NCBI GenBank assembly: GCA_021781415.1
Contig: JAJXWW010000191.1
Span: forward strand, 1 to 43,435
Reading direction: 5' to 3'
Length of the DNA stretch: 43,435 nucleotides
Source: Planctomycetota bacterium
GTDB taxonomy: Bacteria; Planctomycetota; Planctomycetia; Gemmatales; Gemmataceae
Part shown: piece by piece, positions 25,132 to 33,100 of the stretch
Numbering within the stretch: the first letter of the stretch is position 1
How the letters are laid out: every line of letters starts with the position of its first letter
The notes under the pieces: generated by a model
What the model was told of the DNA's origin: nothing
The model's database searches: none
Seen by the model: the letters and a program-made list of their open reading frames with translations, nothing else
Program-made: the position numbers and the translations under genes

Positions 25132-25761
25132 ATGTATCTACCCGACGAGTTCATCGTAACCGATCCGAACGAACTGCACGCTTTCATCGAACAAAACAGC
25201 TTCGGTCTCCTCGTTTCGCAGGTCGAGGGGCTGCCCTTCGCCACCCATCTCCCCTTCCTTCTCGACCGAACGTCCGGACGGCACGGCGTCCTGATCGGCC
25301 ACATGGCGCGGGCCAACCCCCAGTGGCGCGAAGCGCGTGGACAAACCGTTTTGGCGATCTTCGCGGGACCGCACGCCTACATCTCGCCGACGTGGTACGA
25401 GGCGGAGCATGTGGTCCCGACCTGGAACTACACCGCGGTTCACGTTTATGGGAGTTTCGAGATCGTCGAAGATGAAGAATCTCTCTTGGACATCGTCGGC
25501 AAGTCGGTGCGATTCTACGAGAAACCTCTGTCCCCGCCGTGGACGTTCGATGGGTCCACCACGTTCGCAAGAAGGCTGTTGGCGCAGATCGTTGGCTTTC
25601 GCATCGCCATCGAACGGATCGAGGGCAAGTGGAAGTTGAATCAAAACCATCCCATCGAGCGGCGGCTCAAGGTGATCCGCTCGTTGAGGAGCCGTGGCGA
25701 CGAAAACGCCTTGGTCCTCGCCGACCTGATGGAAGCCACTTTGCGGGAAGAAGAAGATTGA
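25132..25761 (+). CDS. PaiB-like FMN-binding protein
   Basis: The 209-residue protein matches the PaiB family of flavin-binding negative regulators. Conserved stretches are LHAFIEQNSFGLLVSQ, PFATHLPFLLD, GHMARANPQWRE, AIFAGPHAYISPTWYE and VPTWNYTAVHVYGSFE, and the C-terminal GFRIAIERIEGKWKLNQNHP. The split-barrel fold binds FMN; PaiB of Bacillus represses sporulation and protease genes, but the role here is unknown. The ATG at 25132 (MYLPDEF) is the usual family start and lies downstream of the terminator; an in-frame ATG at 25060 sits inside the terminator loop. A weak GAGGA is 11 bases upstream. Confidence 0.92.
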   Translation: MYLPDEFIVTDPNELHAFIEQNSFGLLVSQVEGLPFATHLPFLLDRTSGRHGVLIGHMARANPQWREARGQTVLAIFAGPHAYISPTWYEAEHVVPTWNYTAVHVYGSFEIVEDEESLLDIVGKSVRFYEKPLSPPWTFDGSTTFARRLLAQIVGFRIAIERIEGKWKLNQNHPIERRLKVIRSLRSRGDENALVLADLMEATLREEED

Positions 25762-25827
25762 TCGCGTTCTCCTCCGAAGGTACGATGCGTGGAAGAGGCG
25801 GCCCCGCTTACCCCAGAAGGAGCCAAA

Positions 25828-28374
25828 ATGAAGAAGCACCTCTCTCGGTTGCTTTTGTTGATCGTCGCGCCAGGATTCTCACCGTCCCACGCACGTTCCG
25901 CGGAGCCATTGCCGCCGCGCGCCCTGGCTCAAATCGGCGACCATCGCTTTTATCATGGTCCAGGGATCACCTGCGCCGTGCTGTCGCCCGATGGCAAGTA
26001 CATCGCCTCGGCAGCCCACGACCTTACCATCGAGGAAGAGCGCGACTCCTACAACCGAACCATTATTGTGTGGGATGCCGCCACGGGGGAACGGCTCCGC
26101 AAACTGCGTGTCCCCCATGAGGAAATTCTTCTCCTCGCTTTTTCTCCTCATGGCAAACGACTCGCGGCCGACTACCGCATTTCCGGCCGCCAGACGGGTG
26201 TCGCCGTATTTGACGTCGAAACCGGCAAGCTTCTGTGGCGACGGGAGGATTTTAAGAGTGAACTCCGATACTTGCAGTTTTCCACAGACGGCAAGCGAGT
26301 GCAACTGAACCAAGAAAATGCTCGCATTAGCGCCTGGGACGTCGATACCGGGAAACGATTGAAAATCTGGAATCCGCCGCTCAAAATGTCTCCCAAAATG
26401 GACGAAGAAGAGGTCAAAGCCTATATGGGGCTGCTGTCTCCCGACGGCAAGACGGTTGCCTGGGCGATGTATTACTCTAAAGGTATGGTTATTAGGAGAA
26501 ACGTGATTGACCTGCGGGTGCAGGACGCCGATACGGATAAACTCCTGTATCAAAAGAAATTCGATCTCCTCGGAAGGTGGGATTCGATTGCTTTCTCTGC
26601 GGACGGCAAGCGGTTCGGGGTTGACTGCGATGAGGGGATTGTCATCTGGGATACTGCCGACGGCAAGAAGACGGCAACTTTCGACATTTCAATCCCTCAC
26701 ACATTTTCCCTTGGCTCTGATGGAAGGCACGCTTTGATTTTTGAAGAGGGGATCAGACTACGCTTGTGGAATCTTCATACTGGAAACCCCTCACTTGAAC
26801 TGGACCCCGGCTTTCTCGACTGGTCGCAACCGGTTCTGCAGTCTCCAACTTTCTCAGTCGTCGGCAAGACACTACTGTACGCCACGCATTCGACGCTGCG
26901 TTTGTTCGATACGACTACCGGAAAAGAACGTGGAACACCTTGCCACCGCGATGCGGTAACGCCGCGTTTTTCCGCTGACGGACGGATGCTGTTCACTTCC
27001 TGCGATCTAGAACGATGCTGTTGGGATGTGGCGAAGAAGTGCCCATTGTTGTTCAAAGACGAACGGAGGAAAAAATGGGAAATCGACGCGCGGGCCTACG
27101 GTGATGGTGATCGACTCTTCTTAGATTTATCCCAAGGCAACGCTCGCATCCGTGAGACAGCAACTGGACGCATCCTGCACACGTTGGACAAACCTGCAAA
27201 TTGGGGCAGGTATTCGCCGATCACGTCTCGCCTTCTGCTTTATGGAGAGCCGTGGGATCCTAATCCTGACTTCTTATGGTTATTCGACACCAAGACGGGC
27301 AAATTGTTGACTGAACTCCGAGCGGTCAACCTGGGGGGTCCTGCCGTATTTTCTCCCAACGGAGTTCTCTTTGCACGACCGGACCCTTACTGCAACCTCC
27401 ACATCCACGACGCGACGACTGGGAAACTCCTTCGCACGCTACGATCTACTCGATTGCCGGAGGAAGATAAAATACACAATAATCATCTCCTTTTTTCCCC
27501 CGACAGTGAATACTTGATCCAAGCGCGTTTCCCGCTGCCGATGCGCGTTGCTCACGTTTCCAGCGGCCGCGTGATTTCCCGCTTTTATGCCAACCCAGAG
27601 AAGAAGAACAAAAACTACTGGTTTTCGTGCATGGCCTGCTCGCCGGACAATCGACTCCTCGCCGCAGCCGAATACGGTAGTGGGATCATCCGTCTCCTCG
27701 AAATCGCCAGTGGCAAGGTGCGCGCCGAGTTCGCCGGACATCGTCACGGGGTACACGGGTTGGATTTTTCTCCCGATGGCAAAACGCTTGCGTCCGGCGG
27801 TAAAGACAATGTCGTTTACCTCTGGGATGTTACCGGCGCGAAAACGCCACCCGTCAAGGAGGCGAATCCGGCGGCGTGCTGGAACGATCTGGCGTCCGAC
27901 GACGGCAAGCGTGCCGGTGAAGCGATTGCAAGTTTCTTGCGCAAGCCGGAGGCGAGTGTGGCGTTCTTGAAAGAGAAGCTGCATCCGGCGAAGAGTGTGG
28001 ACGAAAAGCGCTTGAGACAATGGATTGCCGATCTCGACGCCGACGCTTTCGAGACGCGCGAAACGGCCAGCCGCGAATTGATCCGTCTGGGCGAACGTGT
28101 CGAGGATGCGTTGCGGCGCGAATTGAAGAATCGACCGACTCTGGAAGTCCGCCGACGCATTGAAAACGTGCTGAGCAAACTCGAACCCAGTCCGCTGCCG
28201 CCGGAGATGTTGCGGATATTGCGGGCTATCGAAGTATTGGAACACATCGGCACACCGACGGCGCGGCGGTGTCTGGAATCACTGGCTAAGGGCGCGGCGG
28301 AGGCGCGGCGGACGCGCGAGGCCAAGGCGGCGTTAGGAAGATTGGAAAAACGTCGAGAATATCCAATGCATTAG
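25828..28374 (+). CDS. Secreted WD40-repeat protein with HEAT-like C-terminal module
   Basis: The 848-residue protein has a signal peptide (MKKHLSRLLLLIVAPGF), then about 12 WD40-type blades to residue 690. Examples: IIVWDAATGERLRKL, ISAWDVDTGKRLKIW, VIWDTADGKKTATF, LHIHDATTGKLLRTL and the best-preserved last blade HRHGVHGLDFSPDGKTLASGGKDN. The C-terminal 150 residues are a charged helical module (LRQWIADLDADAFETRETASRELIRLGERVEDALRREL, RRCLESLAKGAAEARRTREAKAALGRLE), a pairing common in planctomycetes. AGAAGGAG precedes the ATG. Several stretches of the gene, for example 26460-26760, look less GC-rich than its neighbours. Confidence 0.85.
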   Translation: MKKHLSRLLLLIVAPGFSPSHARSAEPLPPRALAQIGDHRFYHGPGITCAVLSPDGKYIASAAHDLTIEEERDSYNRTIIVWDAATGERLRKLRVPHEEILLLAFSPHGKRLAADYRISGRQTGVAVFDVETGKLLWRREDFKSELRYLQFSTDGKRVQLNQENARISAWDVDTGKRLKIWNPPLKMSPKMDEEEVKAYMGLLSPDGKTVAWAMYYSKGMVIRRNVIDLRVQDADTDKLLYQKKFDLLGRWDSIAFSADGKRFGVDCDEGIVIWDTADGKKTATFDISIPHTFSLGSDGRHALIFEEGIRLRLWNLHTGNPSLELDPGFLDWSQPVLQSPTFSVVGKTLLYATHSTLRLFDTTTGKERGTPCHRDAVTPRFSADGRMLFTSCDLERCCWDVAKKCPLLFKDERRKKWEIDARAYGDGDRLFLDLSQGNARIRETATGRILHTLDKPANWGRYSPITSRLLLYGEPWDPNPDFLWLFDTKTGKLLTELRAVNLGGPAVFSPNGVLFARPDPYCNLHIHDATTGKLLRTLRSTRLPEEDKIHNNHLLFSPDSEYLIQARFPLPMRVAHVSSGRVISRFYANPEKKNKNYWFSCMACSPDNRLLAAAEYGSGIIRLLEIASGKVRAEFAGHRHGVHGLDFSPDGKTLASGGKDNVVYLWDVTGAKTPPVKEANPAACWNDLASDDGKRAGEAIASFLRKPEASVAFLKEKLHPAKSVDEKRLRQWIADLDADAFETRETASRELIRLGERVEDALRRELKNRPTLEVRRRIENVLSKLEPSPLPPEMLRILRAIEVLEHIGTPTARRCLESLAKGAAEARRTREAKAALGRLEKRREYPMH

Positions 28375-28375
28375 C

Positions 28376-28500
28376 ACTACAGCGCTACTCCCCTCTCCCC
28401 TGTACTGTACTCAGGGGAGAGAGGCTGGGTTGAGGGGGGGTTGGCGAAAGCGAGTGGACTCGGCATCTCCATTCGTCTCTTCTCCTCACTCCCAACCCCT
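28376..28500. repeat. Truncated copy of the 167-bp element
   Basis: This stretch starts with ACTACAGCGCTACTCCCC, like the left end of the element at 18773, and contains the CTCTCCCC palindrome with a slightly longer loop. The central part (TTGGCGAAAGCGAGTGG at 28441 on) matches 18830-18875 with scattered changes. The similarity stops near CCAACCCCT, so the second palindrome and right terminal repeat are missing. Confidence 0.65.
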
Positions 28501-28540
28501 TGGATGGTGTGCAATCTCGGTTCGATGAGTGCGAGAGCGT

Positions 28541-31096
28541 ATGTCTGATCCCATCTCGACTTCCGGCGATCCGGCTTCCTCGACCGAGCGTTCGATACTC
28601 GATTCGCGCTTGCCCCACAGCATCTGGCTCGCGCCGTTAGTACCGGCGGCGCTGGCATTGACGGCGGGGGTATTGTTGGATCGACACATCCATGTGCCGT
28701 TGATGGGGAGTTCGGTCGCGGCGATGGCCTGTCTCGTCGCCTGGTTCTGCGTTCGAGTCGGCACGCAGCGAGGATTGCCGCTCGTCTATCTGACCTTGGC
28801 AGCCATCGCCTTCGGAGCGGCGTATCACAACTATCGACGCGAGGTGGTGGCGAACGACGACATTTCCCATTACGCGACCGAAGAACCGACCTTCGCGCAG
28901 CTGCAGGGTACGCTGGATGAAGAACCCGTCTCCCATCGCGCTCCGCCGAACAATTCCTTGCGTTCGATGCCGCGCAAGGGGGAAACGACGACTGTATTGC
29001 GAGTGCGGGCGATTCGACGCGGCGACGATTGGCGGGCAGCATCGGGACGAGTGCGCGTTTCCGGCGTCGAGCATTGGCCGGATTTGCACTGCGGCGATGA
29101 AGTGGAGATCGTCGGACAATTAGCCCGCGTCGCGCCGCCCGGCAATCCGGGTGAGTTCGATTTCGCCGACTACTTGCGCGACCGAGGCATTCGCACGGTG
29201 ATGCAGGCGAGGAAGACGCCGGAAGCCGCGCTCCGACTCGAACGCGGGTGGACCGGCTCCTTCGGTGGCTGGCTTGCGGCGATTCGCGGGGGTGGACATC
29301 GAATTTTATGCGATGCGTTGCCGGAACGCTTGCACGGACTGGCGACGGCTCTCCTTCTGGGCGAAGACTCGATCCTGACGCGCGCCGAATGGGATAAATA
29401 CGTCCGCACCGGCATCGTTCATGTCTTGGCGATCTCCGGCCAGCATCTCGTGATTCTGGCCGGTTTTCTCTGGTTCGTTCTGCCCAGACTCGGCGTGCGG
29501 CAACGGTACGGCGCTTGGATCGTGGCACTGGTCATTCTGGGTTATGCCTTACTGGCGGGAGGTCGTCCGCCAGCGTTGCGCTCGGCGGTCGTGGTCTGCG
29601 CCGTGTGCGGCGCGCTGCTACTTCGCGCGCGGGTTTTACCGGCCAATCTTTTCGCCCTGTCGTGGATTGCCGTTCTCCTCGTCAATCCGACGGATCTTTG
29701 CACGGCGGGATGCTTGTTGTCTTTTCTCTCTGTCGCCGTCTTGATCTGGGGCACGCGCGATCTTTTCAAAGACACGGAAGACCCCTTGGATGCGTTCATC
29801 GATCGAACTCGTCCCGTTTGGCAGCGAATCCTCCGACGCCTGGGACGGCGCGTCTTCGAGAGTTACGTCTTTACCTTGATCATTTGGCTGGCGATTTCTC
29901 CCCTCGCGGCCTCTCGATATGCACTTGTGTCGCCCATCGGTCTGGCCTTGGGGCCGCCCCTTGTGGCACTGACCACCGTCGCACTCTTTGGAGGTTTCCT
30001 GCTTCTGCTGACGGGGGCATGGTGTCCGCCGTTGTCGCTGTTGTCCTCGGGATTCGTCCGCGCGAGCTTGGACGGGGGCGAATGGCTCGTCGATCTTGGG
30101 GACAGGGTTCCCCACGGTCACTTCTACATCGGCACAATCGGCGATTGGTGGCTCGTATTGTTTTACCTGGCACTGCTCGCAATCCTCACCCAAGAGCCGC
30201 TGCGCCGACATTGGCGGTGGTTCGGTGTCGCCGGCATCGGTTGGCTGTGCATCGGTCTCGTTGCCGGGGCGGCCCGAACGAACTCCGACGAACTTCGTTG
30301 CACCTTTCTCTCCGTGGGACACGGCGGATGCACGGTCGTCGAGACGCCGGATGGGCGCACCCTTCTCTACGATGCAGGCTCGCTCGCCGGTCCCGAAACG
30401 GCGCGACGCCACATCGCCCCCTTTCTATGGCATCGGGGCATTCGCCGCATCGACGAAGTAATCTTCTCGCACGCCGACCTCGACCATTTCAACGGAATCG
30501 TCGATCTATTCGACCGTTTCGCCGTCGGTCAGGTGACTTGCTCGCCCTCGTTCGCGGACAAAGCCACTTTAGGCGTGGTAAATGTCTTGGAAACACTCCG
30601 GGATCGCCGTATCCCCCTTCGGAGCGTGAAGGCGGGAGATCGCCTCACGCTCGGCGTGGTGTCGATTGAGGTATTGCACCCTCCCGCTCGCGGTCCTTCG
30701 GGAAACGAAAATGCACGAAGTCTGGTACTGCTCATTCGGCATGAGGGGCATTCGCTGTTGCTGACCGGCGATCTGGAGGGCGAGGGTCTGCGGCGCGTTC
30801 TCGGCGAGTTGCCGCCCCGCCATTCGGACGTGTTGCAAGCGCCGCATCACGGCAGTCATCTCACCAATACCTCGGAGTTGGCACAATGGGCGCAGCCGCG
30901 CGTCGTCGTCTCTTGTCAGGGACGGCCCGCGCCTTCACGCGAAGTACGACAACGCTATCAACGAGTCGGAGCGCGACTCCTCGATACCCAGCATCACGGA
31001 GCCATCGCCATTCGCAGCCACGCCAGCGGACTCGTGGTGGAGACGTTTCGCAGCAAAGAACGATTCGCCGTTCGCGCCGCAAGCCGCGAAGATTGA
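28541..31096 (+). CDS. comEC: ComEC/Rec2-type DNA-uptake channel
   Basis: ComEC forms the inner-membrane channel that takes up single-stranded DNA during transformation. The 851-residue protein has the three expected parts: an N-terminal DUF4131-like region with two membrane segments and an OB-like domain (VSGVEHWPDLHCGDEVEIVGQLA), a central Competence domain with many membrane segments (GIVHVLAISGQHLVILAGF, LLAGGRPPALRSAVV), and a C-terminal metallo-beta-lactamase domain (FSHADLDHFNGIVDLF, LLTGDLEGEG, QAPHHGSHLTNTS). All zinc-binding motifs look intact. A GTG at 28529 also opens the frame; neither start has a strong ribosome-binding motif and the ATG was chosen. Confidence 0.95.
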   Translation: MSDPISTSGDPASSTERSILDSRLPHSIWLAPLVPAALALTAGVLLDRHIHVPLMGSSVAAMACLVAWFCVRVGTQRGLPLVYLTLAAIAFGAAYHNYRREVVANDDISHYATEEPTFAQLQGTLDEEPVSHRAPPNNSLRSMPRKGETTTVLRVRAIRRGDDWRAASGRVRVSGVEHWPDLHCGDEVEIVGQLARVAPPGNPGEFDFADYLRDRGIRTVMQARKTPEAALRLERGWTGSFGGWLAAIRGGGHRILCDALPERLHGLATALLLGEDSILTRAEWDKYVRTGIVHVLAISGQHLVILAGFLWFVLPRLGVRQRYGAWIVALVILGYALLAGGRPPALRSAVVVCAVCGALLLRARVLPANLFALSWIAVLLVNPTDLCTAGCLLSFLSVAVLIWGTRDLFKDTEDPLDAFIDRTRPVWQRILRRLGRRVFESYVFTLIIWLAISPLAASRYALVSPIGLALGPPLVALTTVALFGGFLLLLTGAWCPPLSLLSSGFVRASLDGGEWLVDLGDRVPHGHFYIGTIGDWWLVLFYLALLAILTQEPLRRHWRWFGVAGIGWLCIGLVAGAARTNSDELRCTFLSVGHGGCTVVETPDGRTLLYDAGSLAGPETARRHIAPFLWHRGIRRIDEVIFSHADLDHFNGIVDLFDRFAVGQVTCSPSFADKATLGVVNVLETLRDRRIPLRSVKAGDRLTLGVVSIEVLHPPARGPSGNENARSLVLLIRHEGHSLLLTGDLEGEGLRRVLGELPPRHSDVLQAPHHGSHLTNTSELAQWAQPRVVVSCQGRPAPSREVRQRYQRVGARLLDTQHHGAIAIRSHASGLVVETFRSKERFAVRAASRED

Positions 31097-31297
31097 TTCG
31101 TTCTCGGCTACACCATCGAAACGGATGGGCGGCGTGTCTGGCTCACCTGCGCGGATGCGCGGAGACTCCATCGCGCATCGGGGAGTGTCAACGAGATAAC
31201 CCGACGATACAACTACAGTCGACGCCGTTGAGGTCCGAGGGTTAGACTTTGACCGTTGCAATCGAACCGTGCCTCTCCCCACCCCGCGAAGGACGCC

Positions 31298-32062
31298 ATG
31301 ACCGAAGAACGCAAGAAACGACGGCATATCGAGCGCGAGTTCGGCGTTCCGTTCGCCGGTGAGATTCTCGACCCCAGTCAATGGACGCAAACCGCCCTCA
31401 AGAAGCTGCCCGCCACGGGACCGCTCGATCTGCCCACTCTGTTTGGTCGCACCGCTCCGCTGATCGTCGATCTCGGTTGCGGCAATGGTCGCTTTCTCCT
31501 CGGTAGTGCCGTTTGGCGTCCCAACTGCGATCACCTCGGTAGCGACGTGTTGCCGGTCGTCATCCGCTATGCCACGCGGCGCGGCAATCAACGCGGATCG
31601 ACCAACCTTCGCTTCGCCGTATGCGATGCCCAGCGAATGCTCGAAGTTTATTTGCCCCCTCATAGCGTCGCCGAAATCCACTGCTATCATCCACAGCCGT
31701 ATTACGATCCCAGCCAAGTCCACCTGCGGTTGATCTCTCCGTCGTTTCTCGCGCTGGTACATCGCACGCTCGTACCCGGCGGTCTGTTTTTCATTCAGTC
31801 CGACAATCCCGGCTACTGGCGTTACATCCGCGAAATCGTGCCGATGTTCTTCGATTTCCACGAGCGCATCGGTCGTTGGCCGGACGCTCCAAAAGGCCGA
31901 ACGCGGCGCGAGATTTTGGCCCTCCGTCGCGGTCTTCCGGTCTTTCGCGGTTCCGGCACGGCCCGGCGCGATCTCGACGAATCGACTGCCCTTCACCTGG
32001 CCGAGTCGCTGCCGCCCCCCATCTTCGACGCCGACCGTCGCCTACGCGAATTGGACGAGTAA
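31298..32062 (+). CDS. trmB: TrmB-like tRNA (guanine-N7)-methyltransferase, divergent
   Basis: The 254-residue SAM-dependent methyltransferase has the motif LIVDLGCGNGRFLLGSAVW and LGSDVLPVVIRYATRR typical of TrmB, which makes m7G46 in tRNA. The order of motifs fits TrmB, but the usual FPDPWPK signature reads CYHPQPYYDPSQVH here, which changes the conserved Asp-Pro-Trp. The C-terminal TRREILALRRGLPVFRGSG may replace the family's tRNA-binding tail. The call is TrmB-like with the activity uncertain; a different N7 or related methyltransferase is possible. The ATG at 31298 follows GAAGGA. It converges with the pgm/TA region. Confidence 0.75.
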   Translation: MTEERKKRRHIEREFGVPFAGEILDPSQWTQTALKKLPATGPLDLPTLFGRTAPLIVDLGCGNGRFLLGSAVWRPNCDHLGSDVLPVVIRYATRRGNQRGSTNLRFAVCDAQRMLEVYLPPHSVAEIHCYHPQPYYDPSQVHLRLISPSFLALVHRTLVPGGLFFIQSDNPGYWRYIREIVPMFFDFHERIGRWPDAPKGRTRREILALRRGLPVFRGSGTARRDLDESTALHLAESLPPPIFDADRRLRELDE

Positions 32063-32087
32063 AAGTCGGTCTCTATTATTTGTCCCC

Positions 32088-32149
32088 CACTAGCCCGAAG
32101 CGCCAGCGAGGGAGAGGTTCCAATCCCTCGCGGACGCTTCGGGCGAGTG
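32088..32149. repeat. Imperfect long hairpin, GCCCGAAGCG type
   Basis: GCCCGAAGCG (32093-32102) pairs with CGCTTCGGGC (32135-32144) and GCGAGGGA (32106-32113) with TCCCTCGC (32124-32131). CACT/AGTG pairs extend the outer stem. It lies just after trmB, ahead of the displaced pgm fragment. It resembles intergenic palindromes known to recur in planctomycete genomes; no second copy was seen here. It could also end trmB transcription, though no T-run follows. Confidence 0.7.
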
Positions 32150-32202
32150 GAAATCTTTCATGTCGGGGTCATGGCGTAGACAGAGGGATTCCCGTTGTGC
32201 TG

Positions 32203-32331
32203 CTCACGTCAAGGCGCGGGTAACAATCTCTTGCGCCTCGGCGACGATGGATTGCAGATGCTTCTCATCCTTGAAGCTCTCGGCGTAGATCTTGTAGATG
32301 TTCTCGGTTCCTGACGGGCGGGCGGCGAACC
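32203..32331 (-). pseudogene. Displaced 3'-end fragment of pgm
   Basis: These 129 bases match 32972-33100, the true 3' end of pgm, at 125 positions. The fragment encodes the last 41 residues ([13 protein letters not shown] and onward) and the stop, in the same orientation, and has no start or upstream part. Three of the four differences are synonymous and one changes the final Ser to Thr. It is joined to the trmB side on its left and ends 11 bases short of the toxin stop codon. It reads as the old end of pgm pushed away by the inserted toxin-antitoxin cassette. Confidence 0.88.
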
Positions 32332-32342
32332 GGACTGGACGA

Positions 32343-32639
32343 TCAGTTCCGTCTGGTCCAATACCCCGGTTTGCGACGAGCGTGTGCTACCGCGACCACC
32401 TGCACCGTGTCTTCCTTTATGCGGTAGATCAACAGGTAAGGATAACGCTCCAGCACATAGTATCGGTATCCTTCCTCGTCACAGGAGGGGAACCGATCGG
32501 GAGATTCGCCGATTCGCAAGAGCGCGTGGGCGAAAGCAGCCTCGAACCGTTCCGCTGCCCGCGTCGAGCGCGCATGATACCACGCCAGCGCCGCGGCGTA
32601 TTCCGCTTCGGCTTCCTCGCCGATACGCACATCAGCCAT
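32343..32639 (-). CDS. ParE/RelE-superfamily toxin
   Basis: The 98-residue protein has the ParE/RelE toxin fold pattern: [33 protein letters not shown], then [53 protein letters not shown]. The last strand with A-H-x-R-R-x-P-x-Y-W is typical of plasmid-stabilisation toxins. ParE members poison gyrase and RelE members cleave mRNA; sequence alone does not decide. It starts inside the last codons of the antitoxin gene (8-base overlap), the usual antitoxin-first order. Confidence 0.9.
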   Translation of the reverse strand: MADVRIGEEAEAEYAAALAWYHARSTRAAERFEAAFAHALLRIGESPDRFPSCDEEGYRYYVLERYPYLLIYRIKEDTVQVVAVAHARRKPGYWTRRN

Positions 32640-32877
32640 GAGTCTGTTCTCCTAGGCTTCGCCGAGCGCGTTCGCGCACCTCTTCCCAGTCGCTCAAGAT
32701 GCCCTCGCCTCTATCGATGCGGGACGCCCGATGCCTCGCTTCCGCGAGCCATTCTGGATCGAAAGGCGGCGCGCCGGCAGGCCCCACGCTTGAGAGAAGG
32801 GCTTCCGCCAACTGAAGCCGATCTTCTCCGGGCAATTCCAGCGCTCGTTCCAACAGTTCTTCAACTTTCAAACTCAT
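32632..32877 (-). CDS. Addiction-module antitoxin (PF09720-like)
   Basis: The 81-residue acidic protein matches the unstable-antitoxin family often paired with ParE/RelE toxins: MSLKVEELLERALELPGEDRLQLAEALLSS, then PFDPEWLAEARHRASRIDRGEG. It would bind and neutralise the toxin downstream. The ATG at 32877 is preferred over one 8 codons upstream because GGAGG lies 5-6 bases before it. It overlaps the toxin gene by 8 bases. Confidence 0.9.
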   Translation of the reverse strand: MSLKVEELLERALELPGEDRLQLAEALLSSVGPAGAPPFDPEWLAEARHRASRIDRGEGILSDWEEVRERARRSLGEQTHG

Positions 32878-32947
32878 CGGCACTCCTCCCTCAAAAGACA
32901 AAGGCAGGCGGTAGCCTTACCCACATGCGGAACTTCAATCTCGCCCA

Positions 32948-32966
32948 TGGATCGTATCGTAATCCA
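32948..32966. promoter_or_regulatory. Candidate operator upstream of the antitoxin
   Basis: The inverted repeat TGGAT-N9-ATCCA lies about 70 bases before the antitoxin start and includes a tandem ATCGT. Antitoxins often repress their own operon through such sites. No clear promoter boxes were found around it. Evidence is the pattern and position only. Confidence 0.3.
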
Positions 32967-32971
32967 AACGT

Positions 32972-33100
32972 CTCACGACAAGGCGCGGGTAACAATCTCT
33001 TGCGCCTCGGCGACGATGGATTGCAGATGCTTTTCATCCTTGAAGCTCTCGGCGTAGATTTTGTAGATGTTCTCGGTTCCCGACGGGCGGGCGGCGAACC
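32972..33100 (-). repeat. 129-bp direct repeat, copy within the intact pgm 3' end
   Basis: This is the functional copy: the last 41 codons and stop of pgm plus one base beyond the stop. It matches 32203-32331 at 125 of 129 positions, in direct orientation, offset by 769 bases. The repeat starts just before the phosphate-binding RPSGTE motif. The 640 bases between the copies hold only the antitoxin and toxin genes and a 95-base leader. Confidence 0.93.

Noticed and set aside
30935..31996. A 353-codon minus-strand open frame opposite comEC and trmB
   Set aside because: Spans two well-supported genes on the other strand and has no motif of its own.
32203..33100. Assembly duplication as the explanation of the pgm repeat
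   Set aside because: Two identical reads would give identical copies; four differences, three of them synonymous, and a distinct 640-base insert argue for a real duplication. It still needs checking in raw data.
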